Assembly (NCBI GenBank): GCA_004556255.1
Contig: SFHY01000013.1
Location: forward strand, 1 to 18,424
DNA from: Lactobacillus delbrueckii
GTDB lineage: Bacteria; Bacillota; Bacilli; Lactobacillales; Lactobacillaceae
Length of the DNA: 18,424 nt
Reading direction: 5' to 3'
Position 1 is the first letter of the stretch. Every line of letters starts with the position of its first letter. The notes under the pieces were generated by a model, which ran no database searches, was not told where the DNA came from, and saw nothing but the letters and a program-made list of their open reading frames with translations. A program made the position numbers and the translations under genes. Positions 1-7,242 of the stretch are shown one piece after another.

Positions 1-1
1 G

Positions 2-1351
2 AACCTGGACTATCTGGCCAACTTCCTGGATGTCTCCAGTTTGGTGCCGGAACTAGCCCAGTATGACTCAGCCTGGAAGCATGACAAGCAGAATTACACG
101 GTTTGCTGGCTGGAAATCAGCAATTACAAACAGCTGCTGATGAAAAATGGCCAGCACTTCGGTCAGTTACTGGTTGAAGAATGCGCTAAGTTGCTCAGCC
201 AGCAGATCAGCAAGAGTGCCATCATAGCCCGGATCGATGATGCAACTTTTGTCATTATCAGCAATCTGTTGGCTAAAGAAGAGTGCCAGGCTGAAAGTGA
301 CAAATTGCTTCAGCAATTATCAGCCATTAAGGAAATTGATGGCTTTAGCTGCCAGCTAAAGCCGATCGCTGGTCTCGCCCAAGGCAGCGAAGTAGCCAGC
401 GGCCAGGAGGCGATCAACCTGGCTACCCGCCGCAGCAAGAGCCGGGCAGGTAAAACAGGTACTTTCAAGGCCTTTGACGAATACCTGGACTTGCCATTGC
501 CGATGGTGGTCGATAAGCCCCTGCTCAATGCTCATGGCGATAAGGTGATCGATACGATAAATGTCTTTGCCAATGAACGATACTGCGAGTTAGCCGGCGT
601 TAACAAGGGGCAGCTTTTTGGCAAACGATACAAGGATTATTTCATTAGCGATGAGGGCTGGATGACGACCAGCCTGCAAGCCTTGAAGGGGCATGCTGTC
701 ACTGGTCAGTGCTACCACCGGGGCCTGCGCAGCTGGGTTAATTACTACACCAAGGCCTCGACCATGCCAAACTGCGTGGTGACGGTCTTTGCCCTGGATG
801 AAGGCGGTGAGTCGGAAATCAAGCGGATCGCAGCAACTGACGCGGAATTTTTCGAGGTTAATCAGCAGCTCCTAAATGACCGGAGATACTTCAGCTCGAT
901 GCAGAAAGCCCTGCGGGAGATCGGTAATGTTACCCTGGCTTCACACGCACTATTGCTAGAGCTAGGGGCAGACAGCTTCACGATTAATTACGAATGGGCC
1001 GCGCCTTATGTTGCACCGCTCAATACGCAGCTGAAAAATATTAGCAAGCATTTCTTGAAGCCGCTTGAACGTCTGCTGGCCCGGCAGAATTATTTAGACA
1101 TTGCTGATGTTGCTAAATTTGCTGGGGAAGAGGCTGACTTTGCTGAACAGGGGGATTTCTGCGCCAAGAATGATATTGACCGTATCCTGCTGGTTCCGGT
1201 TAAGAATGACTTTGGTGAGATCCAAGCCTATTTGCTTCTGACTAATGTCTATGATAAGGGCGAAATTGATCCGGTCAGCCTCCTGCAGCACCTGGCGCCT
1301 GTCTTTAGCAAGAAGCTGCGGGACGCGGCCCTTAGGATTAAGCAAGATTAA
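2..1351 (+). CDS. Degenerate GGDEF / PAS-like / GAF-like sensory protein (partial, 5' end outside window)
   Basis: The frame is open from base 2 with no credible start and no Shine-Dalgarno before the first possible TTG (41), so the N-terminus lies outside the window; the stop is TAA 1349-1351. Counting from codon 41, residues about 15-145 have the layout of a diguanylate cyclase domain (a strand, then a helix resembling the substrate-binding helix, then a strand leading to the signature loop). However, the signature reads DDATF at residues 66-70 instead of GGDEF, and the metal-binding Asp strand reads LEIS. Catalysis of c-di-GMP synthesis is therefore very unlikely. Residues about 150-270 look like a PAS fold (NVFANERYCELAG, then a helix and strands), and about 285-430 resemble a GAF domain. 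I see no membrane segment in this part. A role as a sensor or binding scaffold is inference. Codon use looks less GC-rich than in the neighbouring cca gene. Confidence 0.72.
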   Translation, partial: NLDYLANFLDVSSLVPELAQYDSAWKHDKQNYTVCWLEISNYKQLLMKNGQHFGQLLVEECAKLLSQQISKSAIIARIDDATFVIISNLLAKEECQAESDKLLQQLSAIKEIDGFSCQLKPIAGLAQGSEVASGQEAINLATRRSKSRAGKTGTFKAFDEYLDLPLPMVVDKPLLNAHGDKVIDTINVFANERYCELAGVNKGQLFGKRYKDYFISDEGWMTTSLQALKGHAVTGQCYHRGLRSWVNYYTKASTMPNCVVTVFALDEGGESEIKRIAATDAEFFEVNQQLLNDRRYFSSMQKALREIGNVTLASHALLLELGADSFTINYEWAAPYVAPLNTQLKNISKHFLKPLERLLARQNYLDIADVAKFAGEEADFAEQGDFCAKNDIDRILLVPVKNDFGEIQAYLLLTNVYDKGEIDPVSLLQHLAPVFSKKLRDAALRIKQD

Positions 1352-1359
1352 GGCAAGAA

Positions 1360-1387
1360 AAAAGGAGTCACGCTGGTGACTCCTTTT
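1360..1387. terminator. Bidirectional intrinsic terminator between convergent genes
   Basis: A perfect 12-bp stem (AAAAGGAGTCAC at 1360-1371 pairing with 1376-1387) encloses a GCTG loop. It lies between the stop of the GGDEF-like gene and the end of the minus-strand yitT-like gene. On the minus strand the stem runs into a U-rich tract, a good terminator; on the plus strand the tail is interrupted (TTTTACTTTC) and weaker. The stop codon of the minus-strand gene (1386-1388) is part of the hairpin arm. Confidence 0.85.
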
Positions 1388-2285
1388 ACTTTCTGATAAA
1401 TAAGCTGGATTGTTTAGTCTGGTAGCTGAAGCCTTCGCCCAAAGCTTCATTGACGTCAAAGAAGATGATGAAGGCCTGCGGGTCTTCTTGCTTGACGATT
1501 TTCTTTAATTCCGGGATTTCCCTTGGCGACAGGACCAGGTAGATCATGTGGCGGGGGTCGCTGGAATAGCCGCCTTCAGCGTTAATGTAGGTGAAGCCCC
1601 GCTCTAAGCGCAGGTCAATCAGCTTGGCGATATTCTTGTAGTTCTGGGAAATGATGAAGACCCCTTTAGCCCGGGTCCCGCCTTCAGTAACCAGGGCCAT
1701 GACTCTGGATAAAATGAAGCAGGAGACCATGGTGTAGCCGACATGGAAGAAGTCCAGGTAGGACAGGGAGCAGGCCAGGGCTAAGAAGTCCAGGGCCAGA
1801 AGGCCCTTGCTGGGCGTGATCCCGTATTTTTCCTGCAGGACTCTGGCGACAATATCGCTGCCCCCGGTGGTCCCGTTAAAGCGGAAGACCAGTCCCAGTC
1901 CCAGCCCCGACAAGCAGCCGGCCGTGACCGTGGCCAGGAAGGGGTCGTGATGGAGGGGAACTTGGTCTATAATAGACTGCAGGGTCCACATGCTTAAGAA
2001 GAAGGACAGGCAAAGGGTTCCCCAGACGGTATAAATCATGGCCCGCTTGCCCATATATTTAAAGCCTAGAAAGATCAAGGGAATGTTGATGATGAAGGTG
2101 CTGAGACCGGGGTTGACCCCCCAGAAGTGGCGGATGATCAGGGTGAAACCCGACAATCCCCCGTCGGCCAGCTTGTTGGGAATCGACACCATATCTACGC
2201 TAAAGGCGTAGATGGCCGAGCCCAGGGCAATCATTAGGATATCGATCGTGTCACTAGTGGTCCATTTGAATTTTGGCTTGTTCAT
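1386..2285 (-). CDS. YitT family membrane protein (DUF161 + DUF2179)
   Basis: The 299-residue protein has the usual YitT architecture. The N-terminal two thirds is hydrophobic, with about five or six membrane segments and the family's glycine-rich turns (GGLSGFTLII near residue 42, GTTGGSDI near residue 138). A soluble C-terminal DUF2179 domain of about 80 residues follows, starting near VTEGGTRAKGVFIIS and including SPREIPELKKIVKQEDPQAF. The family is widespread in Firmicutes; its transport substrate is not established and I do not assign one. The start ATG (2283-2285) is preceded by AAAGGAG with 7-nt spacing. A candidate extended -10 (TGCTAAAAT) lies upstream at 2334-2326 on the minus strand. 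The gene is divergent from cca and convergent with the GGDEF-like gene, so it is probably monocistronic. Confidence 0.9.
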   Translation of the reverse strand: MNKPKFKWTTSDTIDILMIALGSAIYAFSVDMVSIPNKLADGGLSGFTLIIRHFWGVNPGLSTFIINIPLIFLGFKYMGKRAMIYTVWGTLCLSFFLSMWTLQSIIDQVPLHHDPFLATVTAGCLSGLGLGLVFRFNGTTGGSDIVARVLQEKYGITPSKGLLALDFLALACSLSYLDFFHVGYTMVSCFILSRVMALVTEGGTRAKGVFIISQNYKNIAKLIDLRLERGFTYINAEGGYSSDPRHMIYLVLSPREIPELKKIVKQEDPQAFIIFFDVNEALGEGFSYQTKQSSLFIRK

Positions 2286-2325
2286 TTCGATACTCCTTTC
2301 TTAAATTATTCCCCATGCGTAATCA

Positions 2326-2334
2326 ATTTTAGCA
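2326..2334 (-). promoter_or_regulatory. Extended -10 promoter for the yitT-like gene
   Basis: On the minus strand the sequence reads TTTTTTGCTAAAATTG, containing TGC plus TAAAAT (an extended -10), about 40 nt before the gene start. No good -35 is seen, which fits an extended -10 promoter. It resembles the extended -10 elements upstream of degV and the zinc-ribbon gene. Confidence 0.5.
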
Positions 2335-2359
2335 AAAAACAGTCGAGGTGGAGAAGAAG

Positions 2360-3550
2360 ATGACTAATATTCGTATAACGGAAGTTTTTACCCAGGCCAT
2401 GCCGGTCCTGGAAAAGTTGGAAGAAGCAGGCTTTGAAGCTTACTTCGTCGGCGGCTGCGTCCGCGACCTGCTCTTAGAGCGGCCGATTCATGACGTGGAC
2501 ATCGCGACCAGCGCCTACCCGGAAGAAGTCAAGGAGACTTTTGCCAAAAGCATCGACACTGGCATCCAGCACGGGACAGTGACCGTCCTTTATGGGGGAT
2601 CCAGCTACGAAATCACAACTTTCAGAACGGAATCCGGCTACCAGGACTTCCGCCGGCCAGACAAGGTCACCTTCGTGCAAAACTTGGATGAGGACTTAAA
2701 GCGGCGGGACTTTACCATCAATGCCCTGGCCATGAACCGGCAAGGGGAGATCATTGACCTTTTTGACGGTTTAGGTGACTTGAAGCGGCGGGTGATCAAG
2801 GCTGTTGGCGTGGCTGAAGACCGCTTCCACGAGGACGCCTTGCGGATGATGCGGGCAGTCCGCTTCATGAGCCAGCTCTCTTTCAGCCTGGAAGAAAAGA
2901 CCAGGCAGGCGATTATCGACAACCACGAGCTTTTAAGCAAGATTTCCGTGGAAAGAATCAGGGAGGAATTTGTCAAGCTGGCCTTGGGCAAGGACAGCCG
3001 GCAGGCTTTTAAGGATTTTTTAGAAACGGGCTTAAGCGAGGAATGCCCGGGTCTGGCCGGGAAAAAGGACCAGCTCTCTGTCTTTGCTGACCTTAAGGCC
3101 GGTCCGGATGATGAAGCGGTCTTTTGGAGCTTGATCGCTGTTTTAATCAACCTGCCGGCTGACAAGATTTCGCCATTCATGCGGGCCTGGAAGAACTCCA
3201 ACGCCATGAACCAGCAAGTCAGACAGATCGTGGCCGCCTTTGACCTCTTGAGCCGGGGGGAAGAGAGCGATTTTGACCTCTTTGAAATCGGCCAGGCGAA
3301 CCTGGAGGCGGCTTTAAAGCTAGCGGGACTTTTGGGCCAGCCACTGCCTAGCCAGGTCCTGTTAGACCGCTATAGCCGTCTGCCAATTAAGGCGGCAGGG
3401 GAACTGGCCATTGACGGCCAGTGGCTGATCAAGGAGGGGATTAAGCCTTCACCGGAACTGGGTCAGCTTTTGCGCAAAGCCTTAGAAGGCGTGGTCAGCG
3501 GCCAGGTAGAGAACAGCCAGGCGGCAATCGCGGAATTTTTGGCAATCTAA
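2360..3550 (+). CDS. cca: CCA-adding enzyme (tRNA nucleotidyltransferase, class II)
   Basis: This enzyme adds or repairs the 3'-CCA end of tRNAs from CTP and ATP. The fit with the window's tRNA-Gln, which does not encode CCA, is direct. The 396-residue protein shows all class II head and neck motifs: GGxVRD at residues 31-36, the metal-binding DxD at D45/D47, RRDFTINALA from residue 115, and the nucleotide-recognition motif ExDxxRxxR (EDALRMMR, residues 158-165) followed by ISVERIREEF. The C-terminal half is more variable, as usual in Gram-positive enzymes. I chose ATG 2360 because AGGTGG (2346-2351) sits 8 nt upstream; a GTG at 2348 lies inside that Shine-Dalgarno. The gene is convergent with the hemolysin III gene and ends in a strong terminator. 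I found no promoter I trust in the short divergent region upstream. Confidence 0.96.
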   Translation: MTNIRITEVFTQAMPVLEKLEEAGFEAYFVGGCVRDLLLERPIHDVDIATSAYPEEVKETFAKSIDTGIQHGTVTVLYGGSSYEITTFRTESGYQDFRRPDKVTFVQNLDEDLKRRDFTINALAMNRQGEIIDLFDGLGDLKRRVIKAVGVAEDRFHEDALRMMRAVRFMSQLSFSLEEKTRQAIIDNHELLSKISVERIREEFVKLALGKDSRQAFKDFLETGLSEECPGLAGKKDQLSVFADLKAGPDDEAVFWSLIAVLINLPADKISPFMRAWKNSNAMNQQVRQIVAAFDLLSRGEESDFDLFEIGQANLEAALKLAGLLGQPLPSQVLLDRYSRLPIKAAGELAIDGQWLIKEGIKPSPELGQLLRKALEGVVSGQVENSQAAIAEFLAI

Positions 3551-3552
3551 AA

Positions 3553-3579
3553 GGCGCTGGTCACCAGCGCCCTTTTTTT
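3553..3579. terminator. Intrinsic terminator after cca (probably bidirectional)
   Basis: An 8-bp GC-rich stem (GGCGCTGG 3553-3560 with CCAGCGCC 3564-3571) and a TCA loop are followed by seven Ts (3573-3579). The minus-strand hemolysin III gene ends at 3578, inside the T tract, so its transcript reads the same hairpin, followed by TTTTAG. Confidence 0.9.
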
Positions 3580-4240
3580 AGACGTAAAATAAAACTGAAA
3601 AGAAAATCAAGATGGAGCCCAGCAAAACGAAGAAGTGCCAGATAACGTGGCTATATGGCAGGCCCCGCATGGAGAAGAAGAGGCAGCCAAAGGTGTAGGC
3701 AATCCCGCCTGAAACCAGGAGCCAAAAGCCGGTCGGCCCCAGGCTGAAATAAAGCTGGCTGCCGGCCAGGATCACCATCCAGCCCATGGCGATATAAAGG
3801 ATGGTGTCGCCGATAACGTGCTTGCCCTGGTTGAAGATATAATAGAGGATCCCAAAGACCGTTAGGGCCCAGATGATGCCGAACATGACCCAGCCTTTAG
3901 CCCCGCCGATCGTGACCAGGGTATAAGGGGTATAAGAGCCGGCAATCGCAATAAAGATTGAAGAGTGGTCGAAGATCTGGAAGACCTTGTTTGCCTTGGT
4001 AAAGACCAGGCTGTGGTAGAGGGTCGAGAAGAGGTAAAGCAGGATCATGCAAGCCCCGTAGATGGCAAAAGTTGTCACTCTGAGGGCGCTGTGGCTGTGG
4101 GCAGCACGGACTACTAAAACGACCAGGCCGGCGATTGAGAGGCCGAAGCCGATCCCGTGCACGACGGCTGAGAGAACATTGTCAATGATATAGTAAGATT
4201 TAGGCCGGTCTTCGACCGGCTGCCAAGGATTGAAAGCCAT
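3578..4240 (-). CDS. Hemolysin III family (PAQR/YqfA-like) membrane protein
   Basis: The 220-residue protein is an integral membrane protein with seven predicted helices and the conserved metal-site residues of the PAQR/hemolysin III superfamily. Ser72 and His76 lie in FSTLYHS, Asp91-His92 in IFDHSSIF, and His198 and His202 in the last-helix motif SHVIWHFF. An N-terminal VVHGIGFGLS segment opens the first helix. Bacterial members are named after a Bacillus cereus haemolysin, but most are housekeeping membrane proteins of unclear function; the residues suggest a metal-dependent hydrolase-like fold. Haemolytic activity should not be assumed. The start ATG (4238-4240) has AGGGAGT upstream at good spacing. 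The gene is divergent from degV across about 135 bp and convergent with cca. Confidence 0.93.
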   Translation of the reverse strand: MAFNPWQPVEDRPKSYYIIDNVLSAVVHGIGFGLSIAGLVVLVVRAAHSHSALRVTTFAIYGACMILLYLFSTLYHSLVFTKANKVFQIFDHSSIFIAIAGSYTPYTLVTIGGAKGWVMFGIIWALTVFGILYYIFNQGKHVIGDTILYIAMGWMVILAGSQLYFSLGPTGFWLLVSGGIAYTFGCLFFSMRGLPYSHVIWHFFVLLGSILIFFSVLFYV

Positions 4241-4292
4241 ATAAACTCCCTTTCAGTTTTGATCAATTAATTATAATTTTTAGCCGAAAATT

Positions 4293-4301
4293 TGCTATAC
4301 T
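4293..4301 (+). promoter_or_regulatory. Extended -10 promoter for degV-yozE
   Basis: TTTGCTATACT contains an extended -10 (TGC plus TATACT, hexamer 4296-4301). No strong -35 is visible at the right distance; an AT-rich tract (4265-4280) lies there instead. It would give a leader of about 65 nt before the TTG start at 4376. The leader contains a 6-8-bp inverted repeat (4322-4329 with 4342-4349). Confidence 0.6.
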
Positions 4302-4375
4302 AAAGTCTGTATTAAGTCTAATTCTATCACAACTGAGAAGCTGATAGGATAATTTGGAAATTGAGGTCAGTTAAA

Positions 4376-5221
4376 TTGTCTAAGATCAAGATCATGACGG
4401 ATTCCTCAGTACAGCTGAGTCCGGAAGAAATTGAAAAATACGGTATTACGGTGGTGCCCCTGTCGGTGACAATCGACGGACATACCTACACGGATGGCGT
4501 TGACATTACCCGGGCCAACTTTATCCAAAAGATGGATGAGGCAGAGAAGCTGCCCAAGACCAGCCAGCCCCCGGTCGGCCTGTTCGTGGAGAGAATGGAA
4601 GAACTGACGGCTGACGGCAGTGAAGTCCTGGGGATTTTCATGGCCAAGACCCTGTCAGGGACGGTTGATTCCGCCCGCCAGGCCGCTGAAATGGTCGCCG
4701 GCAAGATCACGGTCATTGACTGCGGCTATACTGACCGCTCTCAAGGCTACTACTGCCTTGAGGCGGCCAAGGACGCGGAAGCGGGCAAGGAAATGGATGA
4801 AATCCTGGCTCACCTGGACCAGATCGGCAAGAACATGTACCTGGAAATGATGGTGCCCAACCTGCAGAACATTTTAGCCGGCGGCCGTTTGGGCAAGTGG
4901 GCCGGTCGGGTGGTTTCAGCCTTGAACTTCCACGTCGGCCTGACCATGAAAGAGGGCAGCTTAAACGTTCCTTACCGGGGCCGGGGAAAGAAATTCATCA
5001 AGAAGTTTGACGACATGCTGGTCGACCAGTTAAAAGAACTGGGCGACAAGGTCAAGTATGTCGGCATCTCCTATGTCGACACCAGAGACAAGATGGAAGA
5101 GCTCGCCCAGCGCTTCAAGGAAGTCAACCCGGACCTGGAGATCCTGGTCCAGGAAACCAGCCCGATCATCATCACCCACGCCGGCCATGAGGCCTACGCG
5201 GTCATGTTTTATACGGAGTAA
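4376..5221 (+). CDS. DegV family fatty-acid-binding protein (FakB-like)
   Basis: DegV/FakB proteins bind a fatty acid and, in characterised cases, present it to the kinase FakA for phosphorylation and entry into phospholipid synthesis. The 281-residue protein has the family signatures: IMTDSSVQL at the N-terminus, KTSQPPVG (Thr62-Ser63), TLSGTVDSARQAA (Ser94 in the ligand pocket region), NILAGGRLGKWAG, and a C-terminal HAGHEAYAVMFYT. Thr62 and Ser94 correspond to the residues that contact the acid's carboxylate in FakB structures (family knowledge). I chose TTG 4376 because GAGGT (4363-4367) lies 8 nt upstream and it gives the typical start MSKIKIMTDSS; a TTG at 4361 has no ribosome site. The next gene starts 3 nt after the stop, with its ribosome site inside the last degV codons. 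No FakA gene is in the window. Confidence 0.93.
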   Translation: MSKIKIMTDSSVQLSPEEIEKYGITVVPLSVTIDGHTYTDGVDITRANFIQKMDEAEKLPKTSQPPVGLFVERMEELTADGSEVLGIFMAKTLSGTVDSARQAAEMVAGKITVIDCGYTDRSQGYYCLEAAKDAEAGKEMDEILAHLDQIGKNMYLEMMVPNLQNILAGGRLGKWAGRVVSALNFHVGLTMKEGSLNVPYRGRGKKFIKKFDDMLVDQLKELGDKVKYVGISYVDTRDKMEELAQRFKEVNPDLEILVQETSPIIITHAGHEAYAVMFYTE

Positions 5222-5224
5222 TAT

Positions 5225-5455
5225 ATGGCCTACCGACAAAGTTTTTACCAGTTTTTGATGACTTTGCGCGATCCGGATTCAAACGGCGACCTGGCCCAGT
5301 TTGCCAACAACGCCCAGTTTGACTCGACCTTTCCCAGACAGGAACAGGACCGGACCAGGCTGTCAGAATATCTGGAGGAAAATGCCGCTTACCTGCCCAG
5401 CATGAAGATTTTTGACGATGCTTACCAGGCTTATGAAGAGAAAATGCAGTACTAG
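5225..5455 (+). CDS. YozE family small protein (UPF0346)
   Basis: This 76-residue soluble protein matches the YozE/UPF0346 family in length and pattern: an N-terminal SFYQFLMTLR helix, then LAQFANNAQFDSTFP, then EYLEENAAYLPSMKIFDDAYQAYE. The family has a small helical SAM-like fold and no established function. The start ATG (5225) has GGAG (5215-5218) 6 nt upstream, inside the end of degV, and starts 3 nt after the degV stop, so the two are surely co-transcribed and probably translationally coupled. A hairpin follows 30 nt after the stop. In Bacillus, yozE is not next to degV as far as I recall, so a shared function cannot be inferred from this pairing. Confidence 0.88.
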   Translation: MAYRQSFYQFLMTLRDPDSNGDLAQFANNAQFDSTFPRQEQDRTRLSEYLEENAAYLPSMKIFDDAYQAYEEKMQY

Positions 5456-5485
5456 GATAATTTTTAGGATTCAGTGACAAGCACG

Positions 5486-5508
5486 AAAGGGAGCCCCGGC
5501 TTCCTTTT
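5486..5508 (+). terminator. Probable intrinsic terminator between the yozE-like gene and rbgA
   Basis: AAAGGGAG (5486-5493) pairs with CTTCCTTT (5500-5507), with one G-T pair, around a GC-rich loop, followed by TTTTCT and later TTTTT. It ends about 20 nt before the rbgA start, so it could act as a partial terminator that tunes read-through into rbgA. No separate rbgA promoter is evident downstream of it. Confidence 0.6.
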
Positions 5509-5529
5509 CTGCTGTTTTTGGGAGGAAAA

Positions 5530-6387
5530 ATGACTAAAATTCAATGGTATCCAGGCCACATGAACAAGGCCAGGAATCAGCTGGAAGAAAAATTAAACTT
5601 GATTGACGTTGTTGTTGAAGTTTTGGACGCCCGGATTCCCAGCGCTTCCAGAAACCCGATGATCAGTGAACTGGTCGGCGACAAGCCCCACCTGATCGTT
5701 TTAAACAAGGCCGACCTGGCTGACCCGGTGATGACCAAGCTCTGGCAAAAGAAATTGCAGGGCCCCCGCACCTTGGTCATGGCCATGGATGCCCAGCACA
5801 ACACTAATATGCAGGCCTTGATCACCTTGATCAAGAAGGCAGCCAGCGAAAAGGTCAAGAAGCTGGAAGAGAGAGGGGCCTCCAACCCGATCATCCGCAT
5901 CTGCCTAGTCGGCGTGCCTAACTGCGGCAAGTCCACCATCATCAACCGCCTGGTTGGCCGCAATGTCGCCATTACCGGGGACCGGCCGGGGGTAACCAAG
6001 GGCCAGGTCTGGCTGAAGACCCCATATGGCATCCAGATCCTGGACACGCCGGGGATTCTCTGGCCAAAGTTTGAAGACCAGGACGTGGGCTACAAGCTGG
6101 CTGCTTTTGGGGCCATCAAGGACACGATCTTCCACGCTGACGACGTGGCCCTTTTTGTCATCCGGCAGCTGCGGCAATACTACCCGGCTTATCTGGCCAA
6201 GTTTGCCAACTGCAGTAAGGACAAGCTGGAGAATATCGGCGACACTGACCTGCTTTTGGCCATGACACAAAACAACGGGATGCGGGACGACTATGACCGC
6301 TTCTCCCTCTTCATGCTGCAGCGGTTAAGAAAGGGCAAGCTGGGCCGGATCAGCCTGGACCGGCCAAGTGCGAATAATGAAAATTAA
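5530..6387 (+). CDS. rbgA: Ribosome biogenesis GTPase RbgA (YlqF)
   Basis: RbgA is the circularly permuted GTPase needed for late 50S subunit assembly in Firmicutes. In this 285-residue protein the permuted motif order is clear: G4 NKAD at 59-62 comes first, then G1 GVPNCGKS at 128-135, G2 region GVTKG at 154-158 and G3 DTPG at 172-175. The N-terminal signature IQWYPGHMNKA and the C-terminal helical ANTAR-like region (about 200-285) complete the family layout. I chose ATG 5530 because GGGAGG (5520-5525) is just upstream; a TTG at 5518 lies before that site. The gene overlaps rnhB by 11 nt, the same rbgA-rnhB pairing as in Bacillus. Confidence 0.96.
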   Translation: MTKIQWYPGHMNKARNQLEEKLNLIDVVVEVLDARIPSASRNPMISELVGDKPHLIVLNKADLADPVMTKLWQKKLQGPRTLVMAMDAQHNTNMQALITLIKKAASEKVKKLEERGASNPIIRICLVGVPNCGKSTIINRLVGRNVAITGDRPGVTKGQVWLKTPYGIQILDTPGILWPKFEDQDVGYKLAAFGAIKDTIFHADDVALFVIRQLRQYYPAYLAKFANCSKDKLENIGDTDLLLAMTQNNGMRDDYDRFSLFMLQRLRKGKLGRISLDRPSANNEN

Positions 6388-7147
6388 TGAAATTAAAGAC
6401 CTGCTTAAAGCAGATTCGGTTTCTCCGACCATCCTGGCGGAATTAGCTGAAGATGACCGCAAGGGGGTCCAGAAGCTGCTGGAAAGCTACCAGCGCCGGC
6501 AGGAAAAGCTGGCTAAGCAAAAGGAAGAATTCTTGGCCCGCTTCACTTACGAGCAGGACTTTTGGGCTAAGGGGCAGCTGGTAGCTGGGGTCGATGAAGT
6601 CGGCCGGGGTCCTTTGGCTGGCCCGGTTGTAGCGGCTGCCGTCGTTTTGCCGGAAGATTTTTCTTTGTTGGAAGTCAACGACTCAAAGAAACTGAGTCCG
6701 CAAAAGCGCCTGGCCCTGTATCCCAAGATCTTAGAGCAGGCTGTTGCTGTCGGCGTCGGGGTCATGGACAACCAGGTGATTGACCAGATCAATATTTACG
6801 AGGCTGACCGCCTGGCCATGAAGCAGGCCGTGGAAGCTTTGAGCACCAGGCCAGATGCTTTGCTGGTCGATGCCATGAACGTGCCGGTGGACTTGCCCCA
6901 GCTAGAATTGATCAAGGGGGATGCCAAGTCCAACTCGATCGCCGCGGCCTCAATTGTGGCCAAGGTCTTCAGAGACTCTTTGATGGACGACTACGCCCGT
7001 CTTTATCCAGACTATGCCTTTGACCATAATGCTGGCTATGGAACCAAGGACCACCTGGAAGCATTAAGAAAATACGGCCCAACGCCGATTCACCGCCTGA
7101 CCTTCAGTCCGGTGAGCGAAATGGTTGGACTTAAAAAGGCTGACTAG
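6377..7147 (+). CDS. rnhB: Ribonuclease HII
   Basis: RNase HII cleaves RNA in RNA-DNA hybrids and at single ribonucleotides in DNA. The 256-residue protein has the four acidic active-site residues: Asp73 and Glu74 in GVDEVGRGPLAGPV, Asp165 in LLVDAMN, and Asp182 in KGDAKSNSIAAASIVAK. DSKKLS and the tyrosine- and aspartate-rich YPDYAFDHNAGYGT segment are also present. The N-terminal extension of about 70 mostly helical, charged residues before the catalytic core is usual for Gram-positive RNase HII. I chose ATG 6377, inside the end of rbgA; GTG 6368 is possible. No good Shine-Dalgarno precedes either, so translation probably depends on coupling to rbgA. The stop codon lies in the loop of the terminator hairpin. 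Confidence 0.95.
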   Translation: MKINEIKDLLKADSVSPTILAELAEDDRKGVQKLLESYQRRQEKLAKQKEEFLARFTYEQDFWAKGQLVAGVDEVGRGPLAGPVVAAAVVLPEDFSLLEVNDSKKLSPQKRLALYPKILEQAVAVGVGVMDNQVIDQINIYEADRLAMKQAVEALSTRPDALLVDAMNVPVDLPQLELIKGDAKSNSIAAASIVAKVFRDSLMDDYARLYPDYAFDHNAGYGTKDHLEALRKYGPTPIHRLTFSPVSEMVGLKKAD

Positions 7148-7160
7148 TTCAGCCTTTTTC
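7133..7160 (+). terminator. Intrinsic terminator overlapping the rnhB stop codon
   Basis: A perfect 11-bp stem (AAAAAGGCTGA 7133-7143 with TCAGCCTTTTT 7149-7159) has the loop CTAGT, and the TAG stop of rnhB (7145-7147) is inside the loop. The T-rich arm supplies the U tract. Terminating ribosomes would cover this hairpin, so termination may depend on ribosome release. Confidence 0.88.
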
Positions 7161-7242
7161 TTTTGGACAAAAAAGCGAAAATTTTGCAGAGATAAAGGAA
7201 AACATGATCTTTTTGGCGTAATAGTAAGTGGAGGTAAAAGAG

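Noticed and set aside
2348..2359. GTG start giving four extra residues for cca
   Set aside because: The GTG lies within the AGGTGG Shine-Dalgarno that serves ATG 2360.
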